Numbered from the stretch's first letter, positions 34,967 through 44,187 are shown. The stretch: DNA of 64,000 nt from an uncultured Rhodoferax sp. (GCF_946221635.1 NZ_CAMIHB010000001.1:124001-188000), one strand, 5' to 3'. Notes: generated by a model not told the origin, from the letters alone. Made by a program: numbers and translations.

Positions 34967-36142
34967 TTATTGCGCGTCGCGGGCCGACACCGCGGTGTCG
35001 GGGAAGTCGCTGAACAGGCCGTCCACACCGAGCTTGAAGAAGCGCTTGTACTCGGCCTTGGGATCGCCCTTGTAGTCGGACAGCAGGCCGGGAGCCTCGC
35101 TGCGGAAGGTGTAGGGATGCACGAACAGGCCGGCGGCGTGGGCATTCTTCACCACGTCGGTCGGTGGCAGGGCCACACGGTCGGCGTCGCTGATCTTGCC
35201 GTCGCCGTTGAGGTCCCTGGGCTTGCCGTCGGCCCCCAGCACATGGGCGGCGCTGGCCAGGTAGGGCTTCCAGGGGCCGATGCCATCGGCGTAACTCGCC
35301 ACTTCCTTCAGGCCGGCCGGGGTCAGCAGGTCGGGGAAGTTGCGCGCGTCCTTGGCCAGGGCGAAGTCATAGGGCTTGTCGAAGGGGGCTACCAGGGTCA
35401 CATTGCCCTTGGCGTCCACATCGTCGCCGTCCACCAACTGCACCAGGCGCACTTGCGTCTGCTTGCGCAGGGCCTTGAGGTTGGAGACCTCGAAGGACTG
35501 GATGATGATGGGCGAATCCTTCTTGGTGTAGTCGTACTCCGCCAGGATGGCGAGCAGGCGCGGCTCGATGGGCAGGCCGGCGTCCACATGGTAGGTGGGG
35601 TGCTTGGTTTCGGGGTAGACGCCGATGGTGCGGCCGGTGCGGGTGGACTCGCTCTTGGCCAGGTCCAGGATCTCGCGGAAGGTGGGGATGAGGAACTGGC
35701 CGTCGAAGGACTTGTCGCGTGCAGGGTTGGGCTGCTTGGCGCGCAGGGTGCGCAGCTCGGCCAGCGTGAAGTCGGTGACGAACCAGCCGGTCTCGGCCAC
35801 GCCGTCCACCTTGCGGGTGGTCTTGCGGCTGGCGAATTCGGGGCGGGCGGACACATCGGTGGTGGCCGTGATGTTGGGTTCGTGGCGGGCGACCAGTTCG
35901 CCATCCTTGGTCACCACCAGATCGGGTTCGATGAAGTCCGCACCCATCTCCACCGCTTTCTTGTAAGAAGCCAGGGTGTGCTCGGGCAGGTAGCCGCTGG
36001 CACCGCGATGGCCGATCACCAGGGGCTTGGCGCCGTTCAGTGTGGGATAGGCGGCGGTCTGGGCGCCGTTGCTGGCGCAGGCGCCCAGCAGGGTGGCGAT
36101 GGACAAGGCCACGGCCGTGGCGAGGAAACGTTGGTGAGTCAT
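34967..36142 (-). CDS. glpQ: Glycerophosphodiester phosphodiesterase, lipoprotein (GlpQ type)
   Basis: 391 residues; lipobox signal (ATLLGACASN), then a GDPD barrel: HRGASGYLPEHTLASY and EPDLVVTKDGELVARHEPN hold the catalytic His residues and metal-binding Glu/Asp. It hydrolyses glycerophosphodiesters to glycerol 3-phosphate and an alcohol. Unusual is a perfect EF-hand loop, DLNGDGKISDAD, in the C-terminal third, where the E. coli enzyme as I recall it has none. Monocistronic by position; preceded and followed by short gaps. Confidence 0.9.
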   Translation of the reverse strand: MTHQRFLATAVALSIATLLGACASNGAQTAAYPTLNGAKPLVIGHRGASGYLPEHTLASYKKAVEMGADFIEPDLVVTKDGELVARHEPNITATTDVSARPEFASRKTTRKVDGVAETGWFVTDFTLAELRTLRAKQPNPARDKSFDGQFLIPTFREILDLAKSESTRTGRTIGVYPETKHPTYHVDAGLPIEPRLLAILAEYDYTKKDSPIIIQSFEVSNLKALRKQTQVRLVQLVDGDDVDAKGNVTLVAPFDKPYDFALAKDARNFPDLLTPAGLKEVASYADGIGPWKPYLASAAHVLGADGKPRDLNGDGKISDADRVALPPTDVVKNAHAAGLFVHPYTFRSEAPGLLSDYKGDPKAEYKRFFKLGVDGLFSDFPDTAVSARDAQ

Positions 36143-36250
36143 TGGAACAGTCCCTGAGGTTGGTATAGAACGCGGCGCATCATGGGCCGCGCCAGTGACT
36201 ATTCCGTGACAAAAACCCCTTGGCAATCGGGCGACTGGGTAGATACGTCA

Positions 36251-37138
36251 CTAGGTGTTGCTGAGGCTCCGCCAGCGCTGCAGTGGGTTGAAGCCGGTGA
36301 TCAGCGCGCTGGCCAGCAGCACCAGCGTGCCCCCCAGCAGCAGGCCGCTGCCCAGGGCTTCACCCAGGAACAGATGGCCCCAGAGCACACCGAATACCGG
36401 CACCATGAAGATCGGACTCATGGCGGCTACCGGCGTCACATGGCGCAGGATGCGCAGGTGTGCCCAATAGGCCAGGCCCGAAGTGGCCACGCCCATGACG
36501 GCCACCGCACCCAGCGCCGCCAAGCTGAAGCCGGCCTGCGGCAGGCTCCAGGCTGCGCCGGGCAGCAGCATGAGGAAGGCGAACACATGGATGCCGACGG
36601 CAATCTGCAGCGGCTGCATCTGGCCCACGGCGCGTTTGGTGATGGGGGTGGAAAAACCATAGCTGGCCGAAGCCGCCACGCAGGCCAGCACCGCCAGCAC
36701 CACGCGCAGCGTGGGCTGCACCGGCCCCAGGCTCACGATCAGCGCCACCCCCAAAAAGCCGCAGGCGCAACCCAAGAGTTTTTTGGGCGTGACCGTGTCT
36801 TCCTTCATGCGGGCCGAGGCGAACATGCCGAAGATCACCGCGGTGGAATTCAGTAGTGCGCTGTAGCCTGCTGGCAGGTTCAGGCCGGCCCAGGCGAACA
36901 GGAGAAAGGGGCAGGCCACCGAGAGAGCCCCGATCAGCGCCAGCGTGCGCCATTGGGCCCAGGCCCAGGGCTGGCGCATGAGCCGCATCAGCAGGGTCAG
37001 CGTCACTGTCGCCAAGCTCACGCGCAGCAGCGCCAGCACGTTGGGGCCGAACACCGGGCTGGCAATGCGTATGAAGAGGAAGGACGCACCCCACAAGGCC
37101 GACAGGGCGATGAGCTGCAGGAAGTATTTGGTTTTCAT
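36251..37138 (-). CDS. EamA/DMT family transporter
   Basis: 295 residues with ten predicted helices arranged as two EamA repeats (ALSALWGASFLFIRIASP; GATPITKRAVG-like second half with PLQIAVGIHVFAFLM). Drug/metabolite exporter, substrate unknown. The ATG at 37138 is the normal start; the frame extends 13 codons upstream through a repeat element (copy F), which would add MEFALAATESIAF if used. Confidence 0.88.
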   Translation of the reverse strand: MKTKYFLQLIALSALWGASFLFIRIASPVFGPNVLALLRVSLATVTLTLLMRLMRQPWAWAQWRTLALIGALSVACPFLLFAWAGLNLPAGYSALLNSTAVIFGMFASARMKEDTVTPKKLLGCACGFLGVALIVSLGPVQPTLRVVLAVLACVAASASYGFSTPITKRAVGQMQPLQIAVGIHVFAFLMLLPGAAWSLPQAGFSLAALGAVAVMGVATSGLAYWAHLRILRHVTPVAAMSPIFMVPVFGVLWGHLFLGEALGSGLLLGGTLVLLASALITGFNPLQRWRSLSNT

Positions 37139-37142
37139 GAAT

Positions 37143-37190
37143 GCTATGGATTCAGTAGCTGCTAGCGCAAATTCCACGAGGGCTGCAGCT
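37143..37190 (+). repeat. Palindromic element, copy F (5' of the EamA gene)
   Basis: GCTATGGATTCAGTAGC (GCTA/TAGC stem), TGCTAGCGCAAATTCCACG, AGGGCTGCAGC. It lies immediately upstream of the EamA gene start, antisense, and stays open in that gene's frame back to 37177. Confidence 0.8.
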
Positions 37191-37207
37191 GTCTTTTGTT
37201 CATAAGT

Positions 37208-37750
37208 TCACATGCAGGGCTGCATGGGGCCCGTGTGGCAGCCTTGGGCCATGGCTTGGGCCTGCGCGATCTGGGCGGCGCTCAGCGTGCGCGCCACCGT
37301 CTGTGCATTGCTGCCGCCCACGTCCGCCCCCTGCGCCTGCGCCAGCAGAAACAGCGCCAGTGCCTTTACCTTGTCCTGGCGCACGCTTTGCCCGCGCGCA
37401 TATTCGCCGCCCAGGTTGGACAGCGCCTCTGCGTTGCGCCCCTGCGCCGCGCGCTGTAGCCATTGCAAGGCCTGCTGCGCGTTTGGCGCCACACCCCGCC
37501 CGCTGCGGTAGAGCAGACTGAGCTGGAACTGGCTGGCCGCATCGCCTTCGCGCGCCAGGGCCTGGAAGGCTTGGAAAGCTGTGGTGTACTGGCCGGCTTG
37601 CAAAGCCTGCTGGGCTTGGGCGTAGCTGGGGGCTTGGGCGTGGGCCCATGCGCCGCTCAAGGCAAACATCGCGGCTAAGAACACGCGAGTCACCAGACGG
37701 GATGAGGCAAGGATATGTGCTGGGTGTAGGTCCATGGTGAGTGCTTCCAT
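37208..37750 (-). CDS. Sel1-repeat periplasmic protein
   Basis: 180 residues: signal peptide (RVFLAAMFALSGAWAHAQA) and two to three Sel1-like repeats (YTTAFQAFQALAREGDAASQFQLSLLYRSG and the next copy with NAEALSNLGGEYARGQ). Such alpha-helical repeats mediate protein contacts. Cys near the end (GCHTGPMQPCM) could form a disulfide. Start 37750 has a weak GGGAT site; 37735 is an alternative. It may be co-transcribed with the EamA gene downstream. Confidence 0.78.
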   Translation of the reverse strand: MEALTMDLHPAHILASSRLVTRVFLAAMFALSGAWAHAQAPSYAQAQQALQAGQYTTAFQAFQALAREGDAASQFQLSLLYRSGRGVAPNAQQALQWLQRAAQGRNAEALSNLGGEYARGQSVRQDKVKALALFLLAQAQGADVGGSNAQTVARTLSAAQIAQAQAMAQGCHTGPMQPCM

Positions 37751-37908
37751 TGTGATCCCGGTTTCCCATGGGGCACAAACCTTGTTGCATCTGGCGCCCG
37801 GCACATCGGACAATTTATGATTTCACCCATAAGAACAGGGAGTCTGCCGACTGGCATGTGCTGGACGGAGCGCCTGTGGCATAGAAGTATTGCAAGGGAG
37901 TGCAGGCG

Positions 37909-39633
37909 ATGATAGGTATTGATCTGGGCACGACGCACAGCCTGGCGGCCGTGTGGCGAGAGGGGCGATCGGTCCTGATCCCCAATTCGATAGGGCAGGT
38001 GCTGACGCCGTCGGTCGTGGGCCTGGATGCGGATGGCAGCATTCTGGTCGGGCAGGCCGCACGCGAGCGGTTGCAAACGCATCCCCACCTGACGGCTGCA
38101 GCCTTCAAGCGATCCATGGGCTCATCCAAGCAGATACGCTTGGGTGATCGCCAATTCCGTGCCGAAGAACTCTCTGCTTTGGTGCTGCGCTCCCTGAAGC
38201 AGGATGCCGAGAGTTTTCTGGGGGAGGCGGTGTCAGAGGCCGTGGTCACAGTACCGGCCTATTTCTCTGACGCCCAGCGCCAGGCCACACGCAATGCGGG
38301 CGTGCTGGCCGGGTTTGCGCAGATCACGTTACTCAACGAGCCTACGGCGGCGGCTCTGGCCTATGGCTTGCACCAGGAAAGCGCCGAAACGCAGTTTCTG
38401 GTGTTTGATCTGGGCGGCGGCACTTTTGATGTGTCGGTGCTGGAGTTGTTTGAAGGCGTCATGGAGGTCAAGGCCACCGCGGGCGACAACCATCTGGGTG
38501 GCGAGGATGTGGATGCGGCCTTGATTCAGCATTTCTTTGCGGCAACCGGGGCGCCCAAGGAATGGCTGGATGACGCCATGGTGATGTCACGTTTGGCGGC
38601 CCGGGTGGAGGCTGCCAAGCGCAGCCTGGCCTACGAGGACAGCGCGGCGATCAGCTTGGTCTTGCAAGACGCGGAGTACCAGATGACGCTGACGCAGGAT
38701 ATTCTGGCCAGCGCCCTGGCACCACTGCTGGAGCGCATGCGGGCGCCGATAGAGCGAGCCTTGCGGGACGCCAAGCTGCGTTCGGTGGAACTCGATGCGG
38801 TGGTGCTGGCGGGGGGCAGCACACGTTTGCGCGCCGTGCGACAACTGGTGACCAAGCTGTTTGGTCGCTTTCCTGAAACCTCGCTCAACCCTGATGAGGT
38901 GGTGGCCTTGGGTGCAGCGGTGCAGGCGGGACTGAAGCTGAAAGACGCTGCACTGGCAGAACGTGTCATGACCGATGTCTGCCCCTATTCGCTGGGGATT
39001 GAGACCAATCGGAGAACGGCGGAGGGACAGTATGTCGATGGTTTCATGGCAACAGTTCTCGAAAGAAATACCGTGATTCCTGCCAGCAGGGTTCAACGTT
39101 TTTCTCCCTTGCGAGATAACCAAGAGCAGCTCGATGTTGTCGTGTACCAGGGGGAAGCACGGCGCGTAAGTGACAACATTCTGTTGGGCAAATTGACGTT
39201 GTCATTGCCGCGCGGACCCCAGCATCTGGTCGGCGCAGATGTTCGGTTTACGTACGATGTCAGCGGTCTGCTTGAAGTTCAAGCCACTCCGGTGAAAGAT
39301 GGGCAACCCTATGGCGAAGCGAAGACCTTGGTTATTGAAAGCGCTGGGCAACGTATGACCTCGGAAGAGATCGCTCAACGACTCGCAGCCCTGGAGGCTA
39401 TCAAGGTACATCCTCGGGACCGCATGGAGGCCCGTACCCTGTTGGCTCGCGCAGAGCGCCATCACATGCAGTTATTGGGCCGTGCGCGTGACTATCTGGC
39501 GAGTGCTATTACGGCATATGAGTGGGCATTAGAGTCCCAGGTCGAAGGCCGTATCGCATCTGCTAAATCCGATTTGCAGGAACTGCTCCAGTCCATAGAA
39601 GAAGACAAATACTTGATGGACGAGAACCTGTGA
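37909..39633 (+). CDS. hscC: Hsp70 family chaperone, HscC type
   Basis: 574 residues. Full ATPase domain: IGIDLGTTHSLAAVW, VPAYFSDAQRQATRNA, NEPTAAALAYGL, FDLGGGTFDVSVLE and VLAGGSTRLRAV. The RSMGSSKQIRLGDRQF insertion and TDVCPYSLGIETNRR are close to E. coli HscC. The substrate-binding domain is short and there is no DnaK-type EEVD tail. AAGGGAG lies eight bases before the ATG. It overlaps the J-like gene by four bases. Base composition falls toward the 3' end (28 of 60 G+C at 39061–39120). Confidence 0.93.
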   Translation: MIGIDLGTTHSLAAVWREGRSVLIPNSIGQVLTPSVVGLDADGSILVGQAARERLQTHPHLTAAAFKRSMGSSKQIRLGDRQFRAEELSALVLRSLKQDAESFLGEAVSEAVVTVPAYFSDAQRQATRNAGVLAGFAQITLLNEPTAAALAYGLHQESAETQFLVFDLGGGTFDVSVLELFEGVMEVKATAGDNHLGGEDVDAALIQHFFAATGAPKEWLDDAMVMSRLAARVEAAKRSLAYEDSAAISLVLQDAEYQMTLTQDILASALAPLLERMRAPIERALRDAKLRSVELDAVVLAGGSTRLRAVRQLVTKLFGRFPETSLNPDEVVALGAAVQAGLKLKDAALAERVMTDVCPYSLGIETNRRTAEGQYVDGFMATVLERNTVIPASRVQRFSPLRDNQEQLDVVVYQGEARRVSDNILLGKLTLSLPRGPQHLVGADVRFTYDVSGLLEVQATPVKDGQPYGEAKTLVIESAGQRMTSEEIAQRLAALEAIKVHPRDRMEARTLLARAERHHMQLLGRARDYLASAITAYEWALESQVEGRIASAKSDLQELLQSIEEDKYLMDENL

Positions 39634-41249
39634 CCGACGCTGACAACCCATTTACGCGCCTCGGAGTACCCGTCGATGCCTCTGAGAAGGAGGTCAAGCG
39701 TGCGTATGCCCGTCTGCTAAAACAAATCGATCAGGCCCGTGAGTCTGATGTGTTCGTGCGCTTGCGTGCGGACTATGAAGCAGCATTGGCCTCGGTAAGG
39801 TTTCGTGCCCAATTTGTGGACATGATTCAAGACACCAGCACTGTGCCACCAGTACAAGAACCAATGCTTGATGTCCCTGCTGAAGGTGATGCAACGCGAA
39901 CGTCTACGCCTGATGCAGAAGCTTCTATTGACCTGCAATCTGAGATGCGGGCTCAGGTTGATCAAGCTCTGGAGCAGCTTGTGGTGCTTGCGGTGCGTGA
40001 CGGGGAGGGAGAATTCCAGGCTTGTGAAGCTCATCTGCGCGCCGTCCTTGCAACGGATGCACTTGTAAGTCTTGTTGCCCGTGACACATTCGAGGTGGCC
40101 TTGGTGCATGCACTGGCGCGGCGTCGCTTCGAAGGGGCATCGGGTGTCATGCTGGTAGTTGCTGCAGATCAGTTCCTCTGGCGATTGGGCCAGTTCAATG
40201 TACTGCGCCAGAGTGGTGAAGATGGACGTTATGTCGAACGATTACTGGATGAGGAAGCTTGGATCGGTGCGAATGATCGAAAACAGTGGTTTCAGCTTGG
40301 CAACGTTCAAAGGGTTGGCGCAATCCCCGATCTAGCCGCTCAGCGAGAAAAATTTCGGAAAACCTGCCCCCAACTTTTTGAGTACTGCTACTCCGAAACG
40401 CAGCGCGACGAGTGGGCGCGGCAGCAGAAAGAAACAACATTCCGTGCGGACTTTGGTAAGGCTCCCCCCGGGTATATTTACAAAAAAGACGATGTAGTAA
40501 AGAAGCCGGCCCGCAAGGAAAAGATTAGTCTCGCAAAGATTTATCAAGCGTATTACGCTCTTGCCGTGAGGCAGCCCATAGTGGGTGTGCTGGTTGGGTT
40601 AATCTGGCTTCCCATCGTCGTTGGAATGGTCCTGTTCGCTGTGTCCCGCCTGGCGGGTCAGCAGCATACACAGCAGATCTCCAGGTGCTCCGCGCTGTAT
40701 AACGAGATGGCAAGCCGGGACTGGCACAACATCAGTGTTGATGCCCTGAATACGCTGAAGATATGCGCGAAGGAGCAAGCCCCTCCCCTGTGCAGCGACC
40801 GGGAAGCGCTCCAGGCTGTCCTTGGAAAAGGAAAGCGACTGTTCCCTGAGGCTTTCGAGAGTGGATTTTGGTATCTCTATGGTTCCCAGGATGTGCTATT
40901 CCACCCGACTTCGGGTCTTGGCTATGTTCTCAAAGACACGGCGAGCTGCGACGTCGTTTTGAGTCTAATCAAGACTTCCAACTGGATGAACTTCGGTGAC
41001 GCCAAGGCGTCTATTGAACTGGTGCGCCGCGCCGCCATGTGCGAGGGCCAAGTCAAGTCGCGAGAGGACCTCAATCAGATAGCTTGGCTCAAACAACTGG
41101 CGATCTGGCCAGGTGCCACGCCAGAGCAAAAAAAGTCGGGTACGCCGCTGGTCCGATTGATGGACAACAGTGCAGTCCCGAAGGAAGATTTGTTGTTTCA
41201 GGACGAGGCGCTTTGGCCCCGATGCGTACCTGAGCCAGTGATTCCCTGA
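39630..41249 (+). CDS. Membrane-anchored J-like co-chaperone lacking HPD
   Basis: 539 residues. Residues 6–52 fit a J-domain (NPFTRLGVPVDASEKEVKRA … VFVRLRADYEAAL), but the HPD tripeptide between helices II and III is absent (LLKQIDQARESD there). A single membrane helix (VGLIWLPIVVGMVLFAV) lies near residue 325, so the J part and a helical middle are on one side and a Cys-containing C-terminal domain on the other. It resembles the DjlB/DjlC partners of HscC. Low G+C (28 of 60 at 40441–40500). Its last 52 bases overlap the opposing alkD-like gene. Confidence 0.85.
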   Translation: MTDADNPFTRLGVPVDASEKEVKRAYARLLKQIDQARESDVFVRLRADYEAALASVRFRAQFVDMIQDTSTVPPVQEPMLDVPAEGDATRTSTPDAEASIDLQSEMRAQVDQALEQLVVLAVRDGEGEFQACEAHLRAVLATDALVSLVARDTFEVALVHALARRRFEGASGVMLVVAADQFLWRLGQFNVLRQSGEDGRYVERLLDEEAWIGANDRKQWFQLGNVQRVGAIPDLAAQREKFRKTCPQLFEYCYSETQRDEWARQQKETTFRADFGKAPPGYIYKKDDVVKKPARKEKISLAKIYQAYYALAVRQPIVGVLVGLIWLPIVVGMVLFAVSRLAGQQHTQQISRCSALYNEMASRDWHNISVDALNTLKICAKEQAPPLCSDREALQAVLGKGKRLFPEAFESGFWYLYGSQDVLFHPTSGLGYVLKDTASCDVVLSLIKTSNWMNFGDAKASIELVRRAAMCEGQVKSREDLNQIAWLKQLAIWPGATPEQKKSGTPLVRLMDNSAVPKEDLLFQDEALWPRCVPEPVIP

Positions 41250-42004
41250 TTCGCGGACCCGTTCGCCGAATCGGGGCGGAAATCCCCTTTTAGCATCGCA
41301 GCGCGTTGCGCCGGCGTGAACTTCTCGATCGCGTAGCGCAGGGTGGTGCGGGGCAGGGCGGTGTAGTGGGTTTGCAGGAATGCGAGCAGGCGCGCTTCGT
41401 CGCGCTTGCCCAGCTCGCGCAGCATCCAGCCGCAGGCCTTGTGCATGAGGTCGTGCGGGTCGTTCAGCAGCCGGGCGTAGAGCTTCAGCGCATCGTCCAG
41501 GTCGCCCGCGCGGATGAAGGCGAAGGTGGTCAGCACGGCGATACGTCGGTCCCACAGCACGTCCGATCCGGCCAGCTCCCAGATCACGCTGCGGTCGCGT
41601 TGGAGCAGGTAGGGGCCGCTGATGTAGGGAGCGGAGCCGTCCACGAGGTTCCAGTTGTTGATGCGGTGGCGGTGTTGCATGAAGCACGCGTACACCGCGG
41701 TCTGCACATCTGCCTTGCCTTTGGCAAAGCGCCGTACCAGGATGTCCAGCGCCAGCAGGCGCACCTCGTTGTAAGGCGATTGCAGCAGGGCGGCGCAATC
41801 ATCGAGCGTGAGGGTGTTGAACTGGCGCGCGGTCTCGCGGATCACCGGCACGCGAATGCCGAGGAACTGGTCACCCTCGCCATACTGGCCCGGGCCGCTC
41901 TGGAAGTAGCGCGCGGCCGTCTTGGCCTTGCCGGCATCGGCCAGCGTGAACAGGGCCTCTTCGGCCGCACGGGCCTCGGGGCTCAGGTCGGGCACGGCGT
42001 GCAT
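41198..42004 (-). CDS. DNA alkylation repair protein (AlkD-like)
   Basis: 268 residues built of HEAT-like helices, fitting the DNA alkylation repair (AlkD) family, which removes bulky or N3/N7-alkylated purines. Segments such as GIRVPVIRETARQF, NNWNLVDGSAPYI and DRRIAVLTTFAFIR are typical. The start overlaps the mutL stop by one base (TGATG), so it is coupled to mutL. The last 20 or so residues (NGSANQGITGSG…) are low-complexity and encoded antisense to the J-like gene, suggesting a lost original stop. Confidence 0.87.
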   Translation of the reverse strand: MHAVPDLSPEARAAEEALFTLADAGKAKTAARYFQSGPGQYGEGDQFLGIRVPVIRETARQFNTLTLDDCAALLQSPYNEVRLLALDILVRRFAKGKADVQTAVYACFMQHRHRINNWNLVDGSAPYISGPYLLQRDRSVIWELAGSDVLWDRRIAVLTTFAFIRAGDLDDALKLYARLLNDPHDLMHKACGWMLRELGKRDEARLLAFLQTHYTALPRTTLRYAIEKFTPAQRAAMLKGDFRPDSANGSANQGITGSGTHRGQSASS

Positions 42005-44013
42005 CAGCGCCCGCGCAGGAACAGCGCGTCCAGCTCTTTGAGCGTCAGTTGACGCCAGGTGGGGCGGCCGTGGTTGCACTGGTCGGAACGCTCGGTCTCT
42101 TCCATCTGGCGCAGCAGGGCGTTCATTTCTTCGAGGGTGAGCTTGCGGTTGGCGCGCACGGCGCCGTGGCAGGCCATGGTGCCCAGGATTTCGTTTTGTG
42201 CGCGCTGGATGACAGTGCTGGCGTCGTGCTGCGCCAGTTCGGCCAGCACGCTGCGGGCCAGTTCCACCGCGTCGCCCTGTGCCAGCGTGGTCGGTACGGC
42301 GCGCACGGCCAGGGTCTTGGGCGAGAAGGGGCTGATTTCCAGGCCGAGGGTGTTGAGGGTGGCCACATGCGCTTCGGCCGTGGCCACTTCGTCGGGGGTG
42401 GCGGCGAAGGTGGCGGGGATGAGCAGGGGCTGGCTGGACAGGGGGTGCACGCTGCCGTCGGGGGCGGTGAGGCTGATCTGGGTTTTCAGGCGCTCGTAGA
42501 CGATGCGTTCGTGGGCGGCGTGCATGTCCACGATGACCAGGCCCTGGTTGTTCTCGGCCAGGATGTAGACGCCTTGCAGTTGGGCTATGGCGCGGCCTAG
42601 GGGCCAGACTTCTTCTTTTTCGCTCGCTGGAAGGTTGGGCAGCAGAGCGCTTTGCTCCGTATCCCCCGCCCGCGTTGCGGGCTCCTCCTTTACCTGCGCA
42701 AAACGCTCTGCCGCCCAACCTTCTTGGGTTGTGGGGGGGCGCTGCCAGAGGGCGCCTATGTCGCTGACGCGGTGGCCGATCAAACCCGCATCTGCTTCGA
42801 ATTTGATAGCTGGTTGCGCACTGTACATGGGGGCTACAGGTGCTTTGGGTACATAAGCGCCGGGTACAGGCAGGGCGCTGGCGTCGCTGCTGGTGCCAAA
42901 CAGGCTGGGGGCTTGCGCCTGGCCGGCAACCGCGCCGGCAGCGCTGGCGGCGCGCGGTGCGGCCAGGGTGTCTTCCACGGCGTGGCGCACGGCCTGGTGG
43001 ACCTCGCGGCTGTCGCGGAAGCGGACTTCGATCTTGGTGGGGTGCACGTTCACGTCCACACGCGTGGGGTCCATCGCCACGTAGAGCGCGTAGACCGGCT
43101 GGCGGTTGCCGTGGAGCACGTCTTCGTAGGCACTGCGCGCGGCATGGGTGACCACCTTGTCGCGCACAAAGCGGCCGTTCACGTAGCAGAACTGCTGGTC
43201 GGCGCGGGAGCGCGCGGCGTCGGGCACGCCGGCGCGACCCCACACGCGCAGCGCGGGTTGGCCGGATTCGTTGGCATGGCTGCTGTGCCAGTCCACGCGC
43301 ACGCTCTGCGCCAGAAACTCGGGGCCCAGCACGTCGCTCAGGCGCTGGTCCAGCGCGGCGGCAGGGTCGGCATGGTCACACTTGCGCCACTGTTCGATCA
43401 GCTTGCCTTCGTGCCAGATGGCAAAGCCCACGTCGGGGCGGGCCAGTGCGTGGCGGCGCACGGCTTCGATGCAGTGGGCCAGTTCGGTGGCATCGGTCTT
43501 GAGGAACTTGCGGCGGGCGGGGGTGCTGTAGAACAGCTCCTTCACCTCCACCGTGGTGCCCTGGCTGCGTGCCACCGGTTTGAGTTCGCCCGTGCGGCCG
43601 TCTAGCAGGTAGGCATCATTCAGGCCGCTAGCCCTCGACAATATTGCGCAATCAGCTATGGAATTAATAGCAGCCAGTGCCTCCCCGCGAAAGCCCATGG
43701 TGGCCACGCTCTCCAGCTCGTGCAGGTTGCCGATCTTGCTGGTGGCGTGGCGCTTGAAGGCGATGGGCAGTTCGTCGCGCAGGATGCCCTGGCCATCGTC
43801 TTCCACGCTGATGAGGCGCACGCCGCCGGCCAGCAGCCGCACCGTCACCTGGCTGGCGCCCGCGTCCATGGCGTTGTCCACCAGCTCGCGCACCACGCTG
43901 GCGGGGCGCTCCACCACCTCACCGGCCGCAATCTGGCTGATGAGTTCGTCGGGCAGTTCGCGGATGGGGCGGCGCGGTGCCGCGGCGAGGGAGGGGGGCA
44001 GGGGGGCGTTCAC
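42004..44013 (-). CDS. mutL: DNA mismatch repair protein MutL
   Basis: 669 residues. N-terminal GHKL ATPase: IAAGEVVERPASVVRELVDN, DDGQGI, and TMGFRGEALA; C-terminal domain has the endonuclease motif DMHAAHERIVYE, so this MutL probably nicks DNA itself, unlike the E. coli protein. Two intragenic repeats lie inside: copy G within the ATPase domain (AINSIADCAILSRASG) and copy B in the interdomain linker (APMYSAQPAIKFEAD). Coupled to the alkD-like gene downstream. Confidence 0.96.
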   Translation of the reverse strand: MNAPLPPSLAAAPRRPIRELPDELISQIAAGEVVERPASVVRELVDNAMDAGASQVTVRLLAGGVRLISVEDDGQGILRDELPIAFKRHATSKIGNLHELESVATMGFRGEALAAINSIADCAILSRASGLNDAYLLDGRTGELKPVARSQGTTVEVKELFYSTPARRKFLKTDATELAHCIEAVRRHALARPDVGFAIWHEGKLIEQWRKCDHADPAAALDQRLSDVLGPEFLAQSVRVDWHSSHANESGQPALRVWGRAGVPDAARSRADQQFCYVNGRFVRDKVVTHAARSAYEDVLHGNRQPVYALYVAMDPTRVDVNVHPTKIEVRFRDSREVHQAVRHAVEDTLAAPRAASAAGAVAGQAQAPSLFGTSSDASALPVPGAYVPKAPVAPMYSAQPAIKFEADAGLIGHRVSDIGALWQRPPTTQEGWAAERFAQVKEEPATRAGDTEQSALLPNLPASEKEEVWPLGRAIAQLQGVYILAENNQGLVIVDMHAAHERIVYERLKTQISLTAPDGSVHPLSSQPLLIPATFAATPDEVATAEAHVATLNTLGLEISPFSPKTLAVRAVPTTLAQGDAVELARSVLAELAQHDASTVIQRAQNEILGTMACHGAVRANRKLTLEEMNALLRQMEETERSDQCNHGRPTWRQLTLKELDALFLRGR
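42794..42842 (+). repeat. Intragenic palindromic element, copy B
   Basis: GCTTCGAATTTGATAGC (identical to copy A), TGGTTGCGCA, then ATGGGGGCTACAGG. Antisense in the linker of mutL, in frame. Confidence 0.75.
43623..43671 (-). repeat. Intragenic palindromic element, copy G
   Basis: Minus strand: GCTATTAATTCCATAGC (perfect GCTAT/ATAGC stem), TGATTGCGCAATATTG, TCGAGGGCTAGCGGCC. Sense orientation within the conserved ATPase region of mutL, right after the GFRGEALA motif. Confidence 0.75.
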
Positions 44014-44187
44014 CGGGCCATTTTAGGGGCGCGGGCGGACGGCGGCCTTCGCCAAAGACCCGACGGCCAGGCGGTGTTTTGCGGACACAAGGGCGGAAAG
44101 TACGGCGCTTTTTGCGCTTTATTTCGGGGCTGGCTTGCCGTGGCCATGGCCACACTATGGCAACGCCCATCCTTTACGGGGCCCGCC

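Noticed and set aside
42004..43243. Upstream extension of the alkD-like frame to 43243
   Set aside because: It runs through mutL in another frame; the AlkD fold starts at the ATG overlapping the mutL stop.
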